A stretch of 39,075 bases of DNA. It comes from Acetobacteraceae bacterium (lineage in GTDB: Bacteria; Pseudomonadota; Alphaproteobacteria; Acetobacterales; Acetobacteraceae). Shown here one piece after another: positions 14,487-22,136 of this stretch. A program made the position numbers and the translations under genes. The notes beneath the pieces were generated by a model. It did no database searches. It was not told where the DNA came from and saw only the letters and a list, made by a program, of their open reading frames with translations. Each line of letters starts with the position of its first letter. The stretch's first letter is position 1. The stretch covers positions 1 through 39,075 of the forward strand of contig PLSD01000082.1 in NCBI GenBank assembly GCA_003164135.1. Reading direction: 5' to 3'.

Positions 14487-17192
14487 ATGACGTTTCAGTC
14501 GCAAATCCTCCGCCAGTCGCCGCAGGTTTCCACCCGCAAAGCCCGCAAGGGCTGGACCAATCCCAGCTCCTGGGCCGCGTCCCTGGGTGTTGGCGTCATT
14601 GCGCTCGGCCTCTGGGCTGGGCTCAACCGGCCGGTCACGGATATCGCACCCTATAAAGGCGACATTGGCGGCTTTGCCTTCTCGCCCTTCCACGCGGGTG
14701 AGAACCCGGCGACCAATAATTACCCCACCGCGGCCGAGATCAAGTCTGACCTCGTGCTTGCCGCGCAGCATACCCACAACATCCGCACCTACACGGTCGA
14801 GGGCGATCTCGGCACCATCCCGGCCCTGGCCGAGGGCATGAACCTTAACGTCACGCTCGGCGCCTGGCTGGACCGCCACCCGGACGCCAACGCCGCCGAG
14901 CTGGCGAAAGTGGTGCAGGTCGCCAACGCCAACCCGGACGTCAAGCAGATCATGGTCGGCAACGAGACCGTGCTGCGTGGCGACCTTCCCGTGCCCGAGC
15001 TGATGGCCGACATCGCGCTGGTGAAATCCGAGACCCATGTCCCGGTTTCCACCGCTGAGCCCTGGCATGTCTGGCTGAAGCACCCCGAACTCGCCAACCG
15101 CGTCGACTTCATCACCGTGCATCTGCTGCCCTACTGGGAAGGCGTGCCGGAAAACATCGCCGTGCAGGACGCCATGAACCGCTTGACCGCGGTGCATGAC
15201 CGTTTCCCCAACAAGCGCATCGTCATTGGTGAAATCGGCTGGCCGTCGGATGGTATCGACATCGGCGCCGCCCGCGCCAGCACGGTCAACCAGGCCCGCT
15301 TCATGCGCGACTTCTTCAACCTCGCGCAGAAGGACCACATCCAGTATTTCGTGATGGAAGCCTTCGACCAGCCCTGGAAGACCAGCTTTGAAGGCCGTGC
15401 CGCCGGTTACTGGGGCATGTTCACGGAAGGCCGTCAGGCCAAATGGTCGCTCACCGGCCCGGTTGAGAACAACCCCGCCTGGGCCTTCTACGCCCTCGGC
15501 GCCGCGCTGCTCAGCCTCGCCGCCACCATGGCGCTGCTGTCCCGCCGCCCGGACATCCGCTTCTCCGGCAAACTGATCTTCGCGGCACTGGTTGAAGGCT
15601 TCACCGCCACCCTGGCGCTGTTGTTCATGACCATGAGCGAGACCTACCTTTCCCTGGGTGCCGCCACCGTGTGGGGCGTGCTCGCCATGGGCCAGGCCAT
15701 GCTGCTCTTCCTGCTCATCGCCGACAGCTTCGACCTGGTGGAAACCATCTACGGCCGCGTCTCCAAGCGCCACTTCGAGCCGATCCCGGCCCCGGCCGGC
15801 GCGCATCTGCCAAAAGTCTCCATCCATCTGCCGATCTGCAACGAGCCGCCGCACATGGTGTGCCAGACGCTCGATGCCCTGGCAGCACTCGACTACGACC
15901 GCTTCGAAGTTCTGGTCATCGACAACAACACCATGGACCCGCTTGTCTGGGAGCCGGTGGCTGAACATTGCGCCCGCCTTGGTCCCAAATTCCGCTTCTT
16001 CACCCTGGGCAAATACAAAGGCTTCAAGGCCGGCGCGCTGAACTTCGCGCTGCGCGAGACCGCCCCGGATGCCGAGATCATCGGCGTGATCGACAGTGAC
16101 TACATCGTCGACCCGGACTGGCTGCGCTGCATGGCGCCCGCCTTCGACAACCCGAAGGTCGGCTTCACCCAGTCGCCGCAGGATTACCGTGACAACGACG
16201 GCAGCCTGTTCAAGCGCCTGATGTTCTGGGAGTACGCCGGCTTCTTCCATGCCGGCATGGTCGCCCGCAACGAGCGTAACGCCATCATCCAGCATGGCAC
16301 CATGACTCTGGTGCGCAAAGCCGCCCTCATTAACGAGAACGGCTGGGCCGAGTGGTGCATCACCGAGGACAGCCAGCTTGGTCTGCGCCTGTTCCGCGCC
16401 GGCTACGAGGCGATCTATTCCAAGAAGAGCTTTGGCAAGGGCGTGATGCCTGATGACTACAACGCCTTCCGCAAGCAGCGCTACCGCTGGGCCTACGGCG
16501 CCATGCGCATCGTACGTGCCAACTGGCGCGCCCTGTTCTCGCCCTTTAACCACGAGCTGACCCTGGGCCAACGCTGGCACTTCATCACCGGCTGGGTGCC
16601 GTGGTTCGGCGATGCGCTGGGTCTGGTGTTCCTCGGCTTCGGCCTCGTCTGGTCCGCCGGCCTCATCCTGGACCCGGTGCGCTTCGAGTTCCCGATCGCC
16701 CTGTTCATGCTGCCCTCGATCGGTCTGTTCTTCTTCAAAATCGCGCAGATACTGGCCCTGTATAAGGACAAGGTTCCCTGCGGCCTGGGCGACCGTATCG
16801 GCGCCGCCATTGCCGGCCTTGCTCTCTCGCACAGCATCGGCAAAGCGGTCTGGAAAGGCCTGTTCTCCAACAGCCTGCCCTTCCTGCGCACCCCGAAGAT
16901 GAAGAACGCTCCGGCCCTGGTGCAGGGCCTGGTGATGTCCCGCGAGGAACTCGTCCTCCTGGTCCTCACCTGGGGCGCGCTGCTCGGTGTCGGTTTTGGC
17001 CACCACTGGGCGACGCTGGAAACCAAGCTCTGGTGCGCCGTGCTGTTCACCCAGTCGCTGCCCTACCTGGCCTCGGTCTCCGTCGCCATCCTGGCCGCCA
17101 TGCCCGCCCCGGCGCCCAAGCTGGTGCAGGCCCCGGCGAAGCAAGCCGCCCCGGCGCGTATCGGCAACATGCACCCCGCCGCCGGCGACTAA
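14487..17192 (+). CDS. GH17-GT2 fusion, NdvC-like membrane beta-glucan synthase
   Basis: This 901-residue inner-membrane protein joins a glucanase-like and a synthase domain. After one anchor helix (about 28-46), a GH17-type domain spans about 58-325, with both expected catalytic glutamates: Glu160 in MVGNETVLRG and Glu249 in IGEIGWPSDG. Two to three helices (about 333-415) lead into a processive GT2 domain. That domain has KVSIHLPICNEPP (443-455), DSD at 536-538, TED at 626-628 and QRYRW at 664-668, followed by C-terminal transmembrane helices. The architecture is that of rhizobial NdvC, needed for cyclic beta-1,6/1,3-glucans, and related transglycosylating synthases. Codon use is strongly GC-ending. 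It stands alone between its own promoter region and a strong terminator at 17213. Confidence 0.9.
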   Translation: MTFQSQILRQSPQVSTRKARKGWTNPSSWAASLGVGVIALGLWAGLNRPVTDIAPYKGDIGGFAFSPFHAGENPATNNYPTAAEIKSDLVLAAQHTHNIRTYTVEGDLGTIPALAEGMNLNVTLGAWLDRHPDANAAELAKVVQVANANPDVKQIMVGNETVLRGDLPVPELMADIALVKSETHVPVSTAEPWHVWLKHPELANRVDFITVHLLPYWEGVPENIAVQDAMNRLTAVHDRFPNKRIVIGEIGWPSDGIDIGAARASTVNQARFMRDFFNLAQKDHIQYFVMEAFDQPWKTSFEGRAAGYWGMFTEGRQAKWSLTGPVENNPAWAFYALGAALLSLAATMALLSRRPDIRFSGKLIFAALVEGFTATLALLFMTMSETYLSLGAATVWGVLAMGQAMLLFLLIADSFDLVETIYGRVSKRHFEPIPAPAGAHLPKVSIHLPICNEPPHMVCQTLDALAALDYDRFEVLVIDNNTMDPLVWEPVAEHCARLGPKFRFFTLGKYKGFKAGALNFALRETAPDAEIIGVIDSDYIVDPDWLRCMAPAFDNPKVGFTQSPQDYRDNDGSLFKRLMFWEYAGFFHAGMVARNERNAIIQHGTMTLVRKAALINENGWAEWCITEDSQLGLRLFRAGYEAIYSKKSFGKGVMPDDYNAFRKQRYRWAYGAMRIVRANWRALFSPFNHELTLGQRWHFITGWVPWFGDALGLVFLGFGLVWSAGLILDPVRFEFPIALFMLPSIGLFFFKIAQILALYKDKVPCGLGDRIGAAIAGLALSHSIGKAVWKGLFSNSLPFLRTPKMKNAPALVQGLVMSREELVLLVLTWGALLGVGFGHHWATLETKLWCAVLFTQSLPYLASVSVAILAAMPAPAPKLVQAPAKQAAPARIGNMHPAAGD

Positions 17193-17212
17193 CCGCCCGC
17201 GCCGCGCCGCCT

Positions 17213-17255
17213 AAAAAATCCCCGGCCGCATTCCGCGCGCCGGGGATTTTCTTTT
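17213..17255 (+). terminator. Rho-independent terminator of the GH17-GT2 gene
   Basis: AAAATCCCCGGC at 17215-17226 pairs perfectly with GCCGGGGATTTT at 17239-17250 around a 12-base loop, followed by TTTTCTTTT. It lies 20 bases after the stop at 17192. The A-run before the stem makes it potentially bidirectional. Confidence 0.9.
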
Positions 17256-17302
17256 GCACGCCATTGCCGCCATAACCGTAAAAACCAAGGGGGAGCCGCG
17301 CA

Positions 17303-17659
17303 ATGTTCAAAGTCGTCATGCCGATCAAAAAGCGCCCGGACATCACGCGTGAAGAGTTCATGGACTATTATACCAACCACCACGTCCCCTACATTCACAA
17401 GCTGCTGCCCAAAGGTGCCGCCGTGCACCGGCGCAACTTCGTGGCCGCCCCCAGCCCGCTCGGGCCGGATGATTACGATGTGATCTCCGAGGTGTTCTAC
17501 GAGGACCGCGCCACCGCCGAGGGCGCCATGAAGGCGTTCGCCGACCCGGATATCCACCGCCTCGCGCAAGAGGACGAGGACCAGTTCATCCTGCCCGGCT
17601 CGATCAAGCGCTATATCGTGGAGGTCCACGAGACCGTCTACCGCCCGCTGCCGGTTTAA
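17303..17659 (+). CDS. EthD-domain dimeric alpha/beta-barrel protein
   Basis: This 118-residue cytosolic protein starts FKVVMPIKKRPDITREEFMDYYTNHHVPYI. That is the EthD signature, with the Arg-Glu-Phe helix and the conserved His-His pair (residues 30-31). EthD-like proteins form ferredoxin-like dimers. Some are needed for ethyl tert-butyl ether breakdown or act as small oxygenases or decarboxylases, but most have no known job. The C-terminal FILPGSIKRYIVEVHET would be the last strand. AAGGGGGAG 7-10 bases before the ATG is a strong ribosome binding site. It sits alone between a terminator and the helicase leader, so its function cannot be inferred from neighbours. Confidence 0.85.
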   Translation: MFKVVMPIKKRPDITREEFMDYYTNHHVPYIHKLLPKGAAVHRRNFVAAPSPLGPDDYDVISEVFYEDRATAEGAMKAFADPDIHRLAQEDEDQFILPGSIKRYIVEVHETVYRPLPV

Positions 17660-17915
17660 CAAACCGTTAGACCGGCCCCGCGCACCCCAGCCCTGCAAAT
17701 GATTTCTTGCGTTTTGCAGCGCAACATGCGCATAAGCCCCTCGTCGACCGCGAATGCGCGACCGGATCATTGATTCGGCCTTGGCGGTTGATTTGTCTAT
17801 TGGGGCGGGAACGCCCTTCCCGGGCATTCCTTTACCCGTCCAATCCAAAATCGCGCGTGGAAACCGGACATTATCGCTGCAAACCAATTGGTTGCGGCGC
17901 CGGAGACGTATATTT
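17660..17915 (+). promoter_or_regulatory. Long leader upstream of the DEAD-box helicase
   Basis: The 256 bases before the helicase ATG contain no credible gene, although the helicase frame stays open back to 17754. Local hairpins are visible, for example CGGGAA at 17806-17811 with TTCCCG at 17817-17822, and an alternative GGGCG/CGCCC pairing at the same place. RNA helicase genes often have long structured leaders that allow feedback or cold control. That is an analogy, not something shown here. Confidence 0.4.
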
Positions 17916-19157
17916 ATGACTGAAGTTACCTTTGAATCCTTTGGCTTTGCCACGCCGATTCTTCAGGCCCTGACCAACAGCGGCTTCCACAAACCTACCC
18001 CCATTCAGGCTGGCGCATTGCCGGCTGGCCTTGCCGGCCGCGACGTTCTGGGCACCGCCCAGACCGGCACCGGCAAAACCGCCGCCTTCGCGCTGCCAAT
18101 TTTGCAGCAGATGGCAGCCAACCCGCTGCGCCCGCGGCGTTTTGCGACCCGCGCGCTCATCCTCTCACCTACCCGCGAACTCGCGGTGCAGATTGAGCAG
18201 GAGTTCAAGAAATTCGGCACCGGCCTGGCGCTGAACACCGTCCTCGTCGTCGGCGGCGTCGGCCGCACCGGCCAGGTTAACCGCATGTCCCGCGGCGCGG
18301 ACATTGTTGTTGGCACCCCAGGGCGCATCTGCGACCTTATGAGCACCCGCAACCTGATCATCGACCAGTGCCAGTTCTTCGTGCTGGACGAAGCCGACCG
18401 CATGCTCGACCTCGGCTTCATGCCCGACATCCGCCGTGTCGTGGCGCAACTGCCGGCCCGCCGCCAGTCAGCCCTTTTCTCGGCCACCATGCCGAAGGAA
18501 ATTCTCTCCCTGGCCGAAGGCCTGCTGCGCGAGCCGGTGCGCGTTTCCATCGAGCCCGTGGCTTCCACCCCGGTGCTGGTCGAACAGCACGTGCATTTCG
18601 TCGAAGGCTCGGGCAAGCGCCATCTGCTCAGCACCCTGCTGCGTGATTCCTCACTGACCCGCGCCATCGTCTTCACCCGCACCAAGCGCGGCGCGGACCG
18701 TGTCGCTTTGCAGCTCACGCAGGAGAAAATTTCCGCCACCGCCATGCACGGCAACCTCGGCCAGAACGCACGTCAGCGCGCGCTGGAAGACTTCCGTGCC
18801 GGCAACGTGCGGGTGCTGGTCGCAACTGATCTCGCGGCGCGCGGCATCGATGTCATGGGCGTCTCCCACGTCATCAACTACGAGCTGCCCAACGAGCCGG
18901 AAAGCTACGTGCATCGCATCGGCCGTACCGCGCGTAACGGCGCCACCGGCATTGCCGTTGCCTTCTGCGATGCCACCGAGCTGGCGTTCCTCAACTCCAT
19001 CGAGAAACTCACCGGCGTTAAAATGGTCATCGCCAGCGGCACCCGCCCAGCCCACGCCGCCGCGACCAAAAAGCCGGCCCGTCACCCCGAGTTGGTGGTG
19101 CGCAAGCCCAAGCGCGTGCAGTACGGCGAGAAGAAGAACTTTTCTCGCGCAGCGTAA
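17916..19157 (+). CDS. DEAD-box ATP-dependent RNA helicase (RhlE/CsdA-like)
   Basis: This 413-residue helicase remodels RNA secondary structure, typically in ribosome assembly or mRNA decay. All core motifs are present: Q motif FGFATPILQAL...KPTPIQ, motif I AQTGTGKT (48-55), Ia PTRELA, GG, TPGR, motif II DEAD (158-161), motif III SAT (189-191), IVFTRTKRGADRV, VLVATDLAARGID and HRIGRTAR. The tail after about residue 370 is short and basic (Lys/Arg-rich, ending KKNFSRAA), as in RhlE-type proteins, with no DbpA or CsdA RNA-binding domain. Although the frame is open from 17754, the Q motif begins right after MTEVTFES, and CGGAGACG precedes the ATG at 17916, so this start is chosen. A hairpin pair and a terminator follow. 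Confidence 0.94.
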   Translation: MTEVTFESFGFATPILQALTNSGFHKPTPIQAGALPAGLAGRDVLGTAQTGTGKTAAFALPILQQMAANPLRPRRFATRALILSPTRELAVQIEQEFKKFGTGLALNTVLVVGGVGRTGQVNRMSRGADIVVGTPGRICDLMSTRNLIIDQCQFFVLDEADRMLDLGFMPDIRRVVAQLPARRQSALFSATMPKEILSLAEGLLREPVRVSIEPVASTPVLVEQHVHFVEGSGKRHLLSTLLRDSSLTRAIVFTRTKRGADRVALQLTQEKISATAMHGNLGQNARQRALEDFRAGNVRVLVATDLAARGIDVMGVSHVINYELPNEPESYVHRIGRTARNGATGIAVAFCDATELAFLNSIEKLTGVKMVIASGTRPAHAAATKKPARHPELVVRKPKRVQYGEKKNFSRAA

Positions 19158-19166
19158 GTGAAAGGC

Positions 19167-19209
19167 GAGGGGCTCTGCCCCTCGACCCCGCGAAGGGCCG
19201 CGCCCTTCG
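19167..19209. repeat. Double hairpin, GGGGCTCTGCCCC family
   Basis: GAGGGGC (19167-19173) pairs with GCCCCTC (19177-19183) around TCT. CGAAGGG (19191-19197) pairs with CCCTTCG (19203-19209). The order, a GGGGCTCTGCCCC hairpin then GACCCCGC then an AAGGG/CCCTT hairpin, recurs in the arms of the element at 24747-24965, so this is one copy of a dispersed intergenic repeat. Confidence 0.7.
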
Positions 19210-19225
19210 ATCGGCAATAATTTAG

Positions 19226-19254
19226 AACGGCGCCCTCAACAGGCGCCGTTTTTT
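19226..19254 (+). terminator. Rho-independent terminator after the RNA helicase
   Basis: AACGGCGCC at 19226-19234 pairs with GGCGCCGTT at 19242-19250 around a 7-base loop, followed by a T run. It is a strong terminator 68 bases after the helicase stop, past the double hairpin. Confidence 0.9.
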
Positions 19255-19285
19255 ATGCGTGGAAAAAACGCCGCGCCCCACCCAC

Positions 19286-19315
19286 ACCGTCATGCCGGCG
19301 AACGCCGGTATCCAC
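19286..19315. repeat. REP-like palindrome CCGTCATGCCGGCGAACGCCGG
   Basis: CCGGCG (19295-19300) and CGCCGG (19303-19308) form a stem, preceded by CCGTCATG and followed by TATCC. The same 20-plus bases occur inverted at 33163-33184. The rest of 19255-19510 holds a C/A-rich stretch and the AT-rich leader of the Sel1 gene, with no other gene seen. Confidence 0.7.
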
Positions 19316-19510
19316 GACTTAACCTTCTGTTTTTTGAAACCGCTGCTTTTCAGTTTGGCCAAGAGGCCCGATTATCCGCCCCGGCCCCACCCCCAAAAAA
19401 AGCGCCACACGCAGGCTGGACCAAGGCCGCGCGTAGCGCGATGATGGGGGGTGGGTAGCGCTTATTTATTCCGACTAGTAAATGGTGGTTACCTATGCCT
19501 ATATTTTGGA

Positions 19511-20347
19511 ATGAACAGATGTATGAAGTCATCGCTAGCAATAACCACTCTGGTTGGCTGGTTGATAGGTTTTATTGATGGCTCCTGTCATCGTGCTATG
19601 GCCCAAAATGTCGGTCCTAAAGACCCTTTTTCGGAAGGATTGAACGACATAATTTCCCACAACTATCTAAAGGCCATAGACGACTTTACGGTTGCGGCGA
19701 ATAACGGGAATTCAGATGCATCGTTCAACCTTGGTCTTATTTATTTTTATGGTGAAGGGACTCCTGTGTCCTATAAAAATAGTGCGTATTGGATGATCAA
19801 GTCTGCCGATGAAGGAAACGTAAGAGCCGAATTCAATTTGATTTGGTCGTATCAGGATGGCAACGGCGTTCCGAAGGATTATGACCAAGCTGCTTTTTGG
19901 CAGCAGAAGGTTACTGACCAGGGGTATGACGACGAGTACAATTTAAGTGAAATGTTTTCGAATGGAAGTGACCGGCCGAACAATCATATTTCGGCTATAA
20001 TGTGGACGCGGAACGCAGCTGAGCACGGGGATGCTATTTCCGAAGAGGCTCTCGCTTTAAATTATGGAGCTCAAGGAAGTTTTCCTAACGATGTTGTTGA
20101 AGCATTTCATTGGCATAAGAAGGCGGCTCTACAGGGAATAGAAGATGCTCAAGTCAATCTTGCGTCTGCGTATTGGAATGCGCAAGGAACACCTGAGAGC
20201 CTTGTCTTAGCCTATGAATGGGAAGATATTGCGGCATCGCAGGGTGACGATACTGCGGCATATAGTTGCGCTGAAATAGCGAAAAAATTAACGCCGCAAC
20301 AATTGATTCAAGCCAAGACTTTGGCTGATAATTTTAAACCACAATAG
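19511..20347 (+). CDS. Exported Sel1-like repeat protein
   Basis: This protein of about 278 residues has an N-terminal hydrophobic signal (SLAITTLVGWLIGFIDG, then AMAQ as a likely cleavage site) and five or so Sel1-type TPR repeats. Visible repeat units include ASFNLGLIYFYGEGTPVSYK, the AEFNLIWSYQDGNGVPKDYD unit and AQVNLASAYWNAQGTPESL, each with the A.xxLGxxYxxGxGxxxD pattern and about 36 residues apart. Such repeats bind other proteins and often occur in exported or host-interaction factors. A GTG at 19451 is a longer possible start, but the signal peptide fits the ATG at 19511 or 19523. The gene is clearly AT-rich, with codon use unlike its neighbours, so it was probably acquired. No partner is adjacent. 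Confidence 0.8.
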   Translation: MNRCMKSSLAITTLVGWLIGFIDGSCHRAMAQNVGPKDPFSEGLNDIISHNYLKAIDDFTVAANNGNSDASFNLGLIYFYGEGTPVSYKNSAYWMIKSADEGNVRAEFNLIWSYQDGNGVPKDYDQAAFWQQKVTDQGYDDEYNLSEMFSNGSDRPNNHISAIMWTRNAAEHGDAISEEALALNYGAQGSFPNDVVEAFHWHKKAALQGIEDAQVNLASAYWNAQGTPESLVLAYEWEDIAASQGDDTAAYSCAEIAKKLTPQQLIQAKTLADNFKPQ

Positions 20348-20409
20348 TGCTAGCTTTTTTGGTACTCTGAGTACGACTTGATGTTTTGTTTTCAATTAAA
20401 TTAAAAAAT

Positions 20410-20979
20410 TTAATGGGCAAGGTGCCTAACCTCCACCTCGGTCGCCACCGCCTGCAACCGCAAATCCCGCTCCCCCACCGGCACCTCCGCAACCTCCTGC
20501 GCCGCAAACGCACACCCCAACCGGAACGCCCCCGGCAGCGCCGCCAGCGTACGGTCATAATACCCGCCGCCATACCCCAACCGGTTGCCTTTCGCATCAA
20601 ACGCCAGCAGCGGCATCAGCACGAAATCCGGGCGTAAAATCTCGCCGGTCGGGTGCTCCGTGCCAAACCTGCCGGGAACCATTTCAGCCCCCGGCTCCCA
20701 TTTCCTGAACACCAGCTTTTGCCCGCGTGGCGGCGTCTCCGGTAGGCAGATCACAAATCCCCTTTCCGCCAGCGCATACAACAACGGCCGGATATCTATC
20801 TCATCGCCCATCGGCCAGTACCCGGCCATCACCGCGCCGGGCGGCGGCGGGAAACCTTCCAGCACATGCCGGGCAAGTTCCGTCCCCAGCGCCGGATCGT
20901 ACTCCGCGCGGATGCGCAGGGCCCGCTCCCGTAGCTGGGCTTTCGCCTCGGCTAACGCAGCGGCGCCATCCTCCGTCAC
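20410..20979 (-). CDS. 5-formyltetrahydrofolate cyclo-ligase
   Basis: This enzyme uses ATP to convert 5-formyl-THF to 5,10-methenyl-THF, keeping the folate pool usable. The 189 residues are standard. YWPMGDEIDIRPLL (the substrate loop) is followed by DFVLMPLLAFDAKGNRLGYGGGYYDR, the hallmark C-terminal motif in which GYGGGYYDR binds phosphate and Mg. The start is a GTG (20977-20979) that overlaps the stop of the MotB-like gene (GTGA), so it is translated by coupling as the last gene of the suhB operon. Residues about 43-46 are four consecutive prolines (GFPPPPGAV), a ribosome-stalling motif normally relieved by EF-P, whose gene lies 4 kb away. Confidence 0.93.
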   Translation of the reverse strand: MTEDGAAALAEAKAQLRERALRIRAEYDPALGTELARHVLEGFPPPPGAVMAGYWPMGDEIDIRPLLYALAERGFVICLPETPPRGQKLVFRKWEPGAEMVPGRFGTEHPTGEILRPDFVLMPLLAFDAKGNRLGYGGGYYDRTLAALPGAFRLGCAFAAQEVAEVPVGERDLRLQAVATEVEVRHLAH

Positions 20980-22136
20980 GGCGTCGTCAGCCGGAATTCA
21001 ATCCGGCGGTTCTGCGCGTAATCAGCCTCCGTATCGCCTGGCGCCAGCGGATTGTTCGACCCCATGCCGGACGTCACCAGCCGGCCCTCCGGCACGCCGT
21101 CGGCAATCAGCAAATCCAGCACCGATAGCGCCCGCGCCGAAGACAAATCAAAGTTTGACTTGAACGGCCCGCCCTTGATCGGCTGCGCATCGGCATAGCC
21201 ATCCACCGAAAGCACCCAGTTCACATTCGGCGGAATTTTCGCGGAAATTTCCTTCACCGCGTCAGCCACTTGCGCAATTTCCACCGCACCCGCCGGCGTA
21301 ATCGTCGCGTCATCCACCGGGAACAGCACGTCGCTCTCAAACACAAAGCGGTCACCGACAACTTTTATGTTCTTCTCGCCCTTCAGGCTCTCGCTCAGCG
21401 CGCGGAAGAAAACGCTCTGGTATTGCTGCAACTCTTCCACCTTGCGCGCCAGCGCCTCATTCAGCTGCTTGCCCAAATCGGCGATCTGCACATTCTCTTT
21501 CACATCCGCCGCCTGCGCCGCATCCAGTGCCTGTGCCAGCGCCGCCAGTTGCGTGCGCATCGCCGCGATCTGCTGGTTCAGCAACGCCACCTGCGCCAGC
21601 GCATCGTTGGAAATTTTCGTCTGCGCCGCAAGCTTGCCCTGCGTATCGGTCAACTGTTCCTGCAACCCCGGCCCCGCATTCGCGTCAGCCTGCGCCTGCG
21701 CATCCATCTGCGCCTGCAACGCGGAAATCCGCCCGGCCGAAGCCGCCGCCTGCGCTTGCGCGTCCGAGAGCTGCGCCTGCAAACCCTGGCCCTGGCTCTG
21801 CAAACTCGTAATCGTCGCCGCATCTGCGCTCAACTGCTGCGTCAGCCCCGCATTGGCCGCCTGCGCGCTCGCCAACTGCGCATTCAGCGCGGAAAGCTCC
21901 TGCGCCAGTGTGGTATCTTTCGAGGTCTCCATCGAAAGACTTTGCGTCAGCTGTGCAATCTGGTCGCGCAACCGCGAAATCGTGTTGTCGCTGCCGCTAA
22001 GTGCCGAGGATAAAAACGCCTCCGCCAGCACGAACACCAGCAGCACGAAAATGGTGACCATAAGCAGCGTGGAAAGCGCGTCCACATACCCCGGCCACGC
22101 ATCCAGCCCGTTACTGCCGCCGCGCTTCCGGCTCAT
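20976..22136 (-). CDS. MotB/OmpA-like peptidoglycan-binding protein with coiled coil
   Basis: This 386-residue protein has one N-terminal helix (about 20-42) that contains Asp19 in WPGYVDALSTLLMV. The position corresponds to the proton-carrying Asp of MotB. A long Ala/Gln-rich coiled coil follows (about 48-230). The OmpA-like domain that grips peptidoglycan (about 255-386) shows FESDVLFPVDDATITPAG, SVDGYADAQP, LSSARALSVLDLL and NRRIEFRL. It is paired with a MotA-like gene by ATGA overlap, so together they should form an ion-driven stator-like complex in the inner membrane. No flagellar genes are nearby. Similar pairs are widespread in alphaproteobacteria with little known about their task. 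The coiled coil is unusually long for MotB. Confidence 0.85.
   Translation of the reverse strand: MSRKRGGSNGLDAWPGYVDALSTLLMVTIFVLLVFVLAEAFLSSALSGSDNTISRLRDQIAQLTQSLSMETSKDTTLAQELSALNAQLASAQAANAGLTQQLSADAATITSLQSQGQGLQAQLSDAQAQAAASAGRISALQAQMDAQAQADANAGPGLQEQLTDTQGKLAAQTKISNDALAQVALLNQQIAAMRTQLAALAQALDAAQAADVKENVQIADLGKQLNEALARKVEELQQYQSVFFRALSESLKGEKNIKVVGDRFVFESDVLFPVDDATITPAGAVEIAQVADAVKEISAKIPPNVNWVLSVDGYADAQPIKGGPFKSNFDLSSARALSVLDLLIADGVPEGRLVTSGMGSNNPLAPGDTEADYAQNRRIEFRLTTP

Noticed and set aside
14382-17174. A 930-residue open frame on the minus strand across the GH17-GT2 gene.
   Set aside because: It is the antisense shadow of strongly GC-ending codons; its His/Gly/Arg/Gln-rich composition has no domain, whereas the plus strand has all catalytic motifs.
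17754-17915. A 54-residue N-terminal extension of the RNA helicase.
   Set aside because: The helicase Q motif begins right after the ATG at 17916, a ribosome binding site precedes that ATG, and the extension has no family match.
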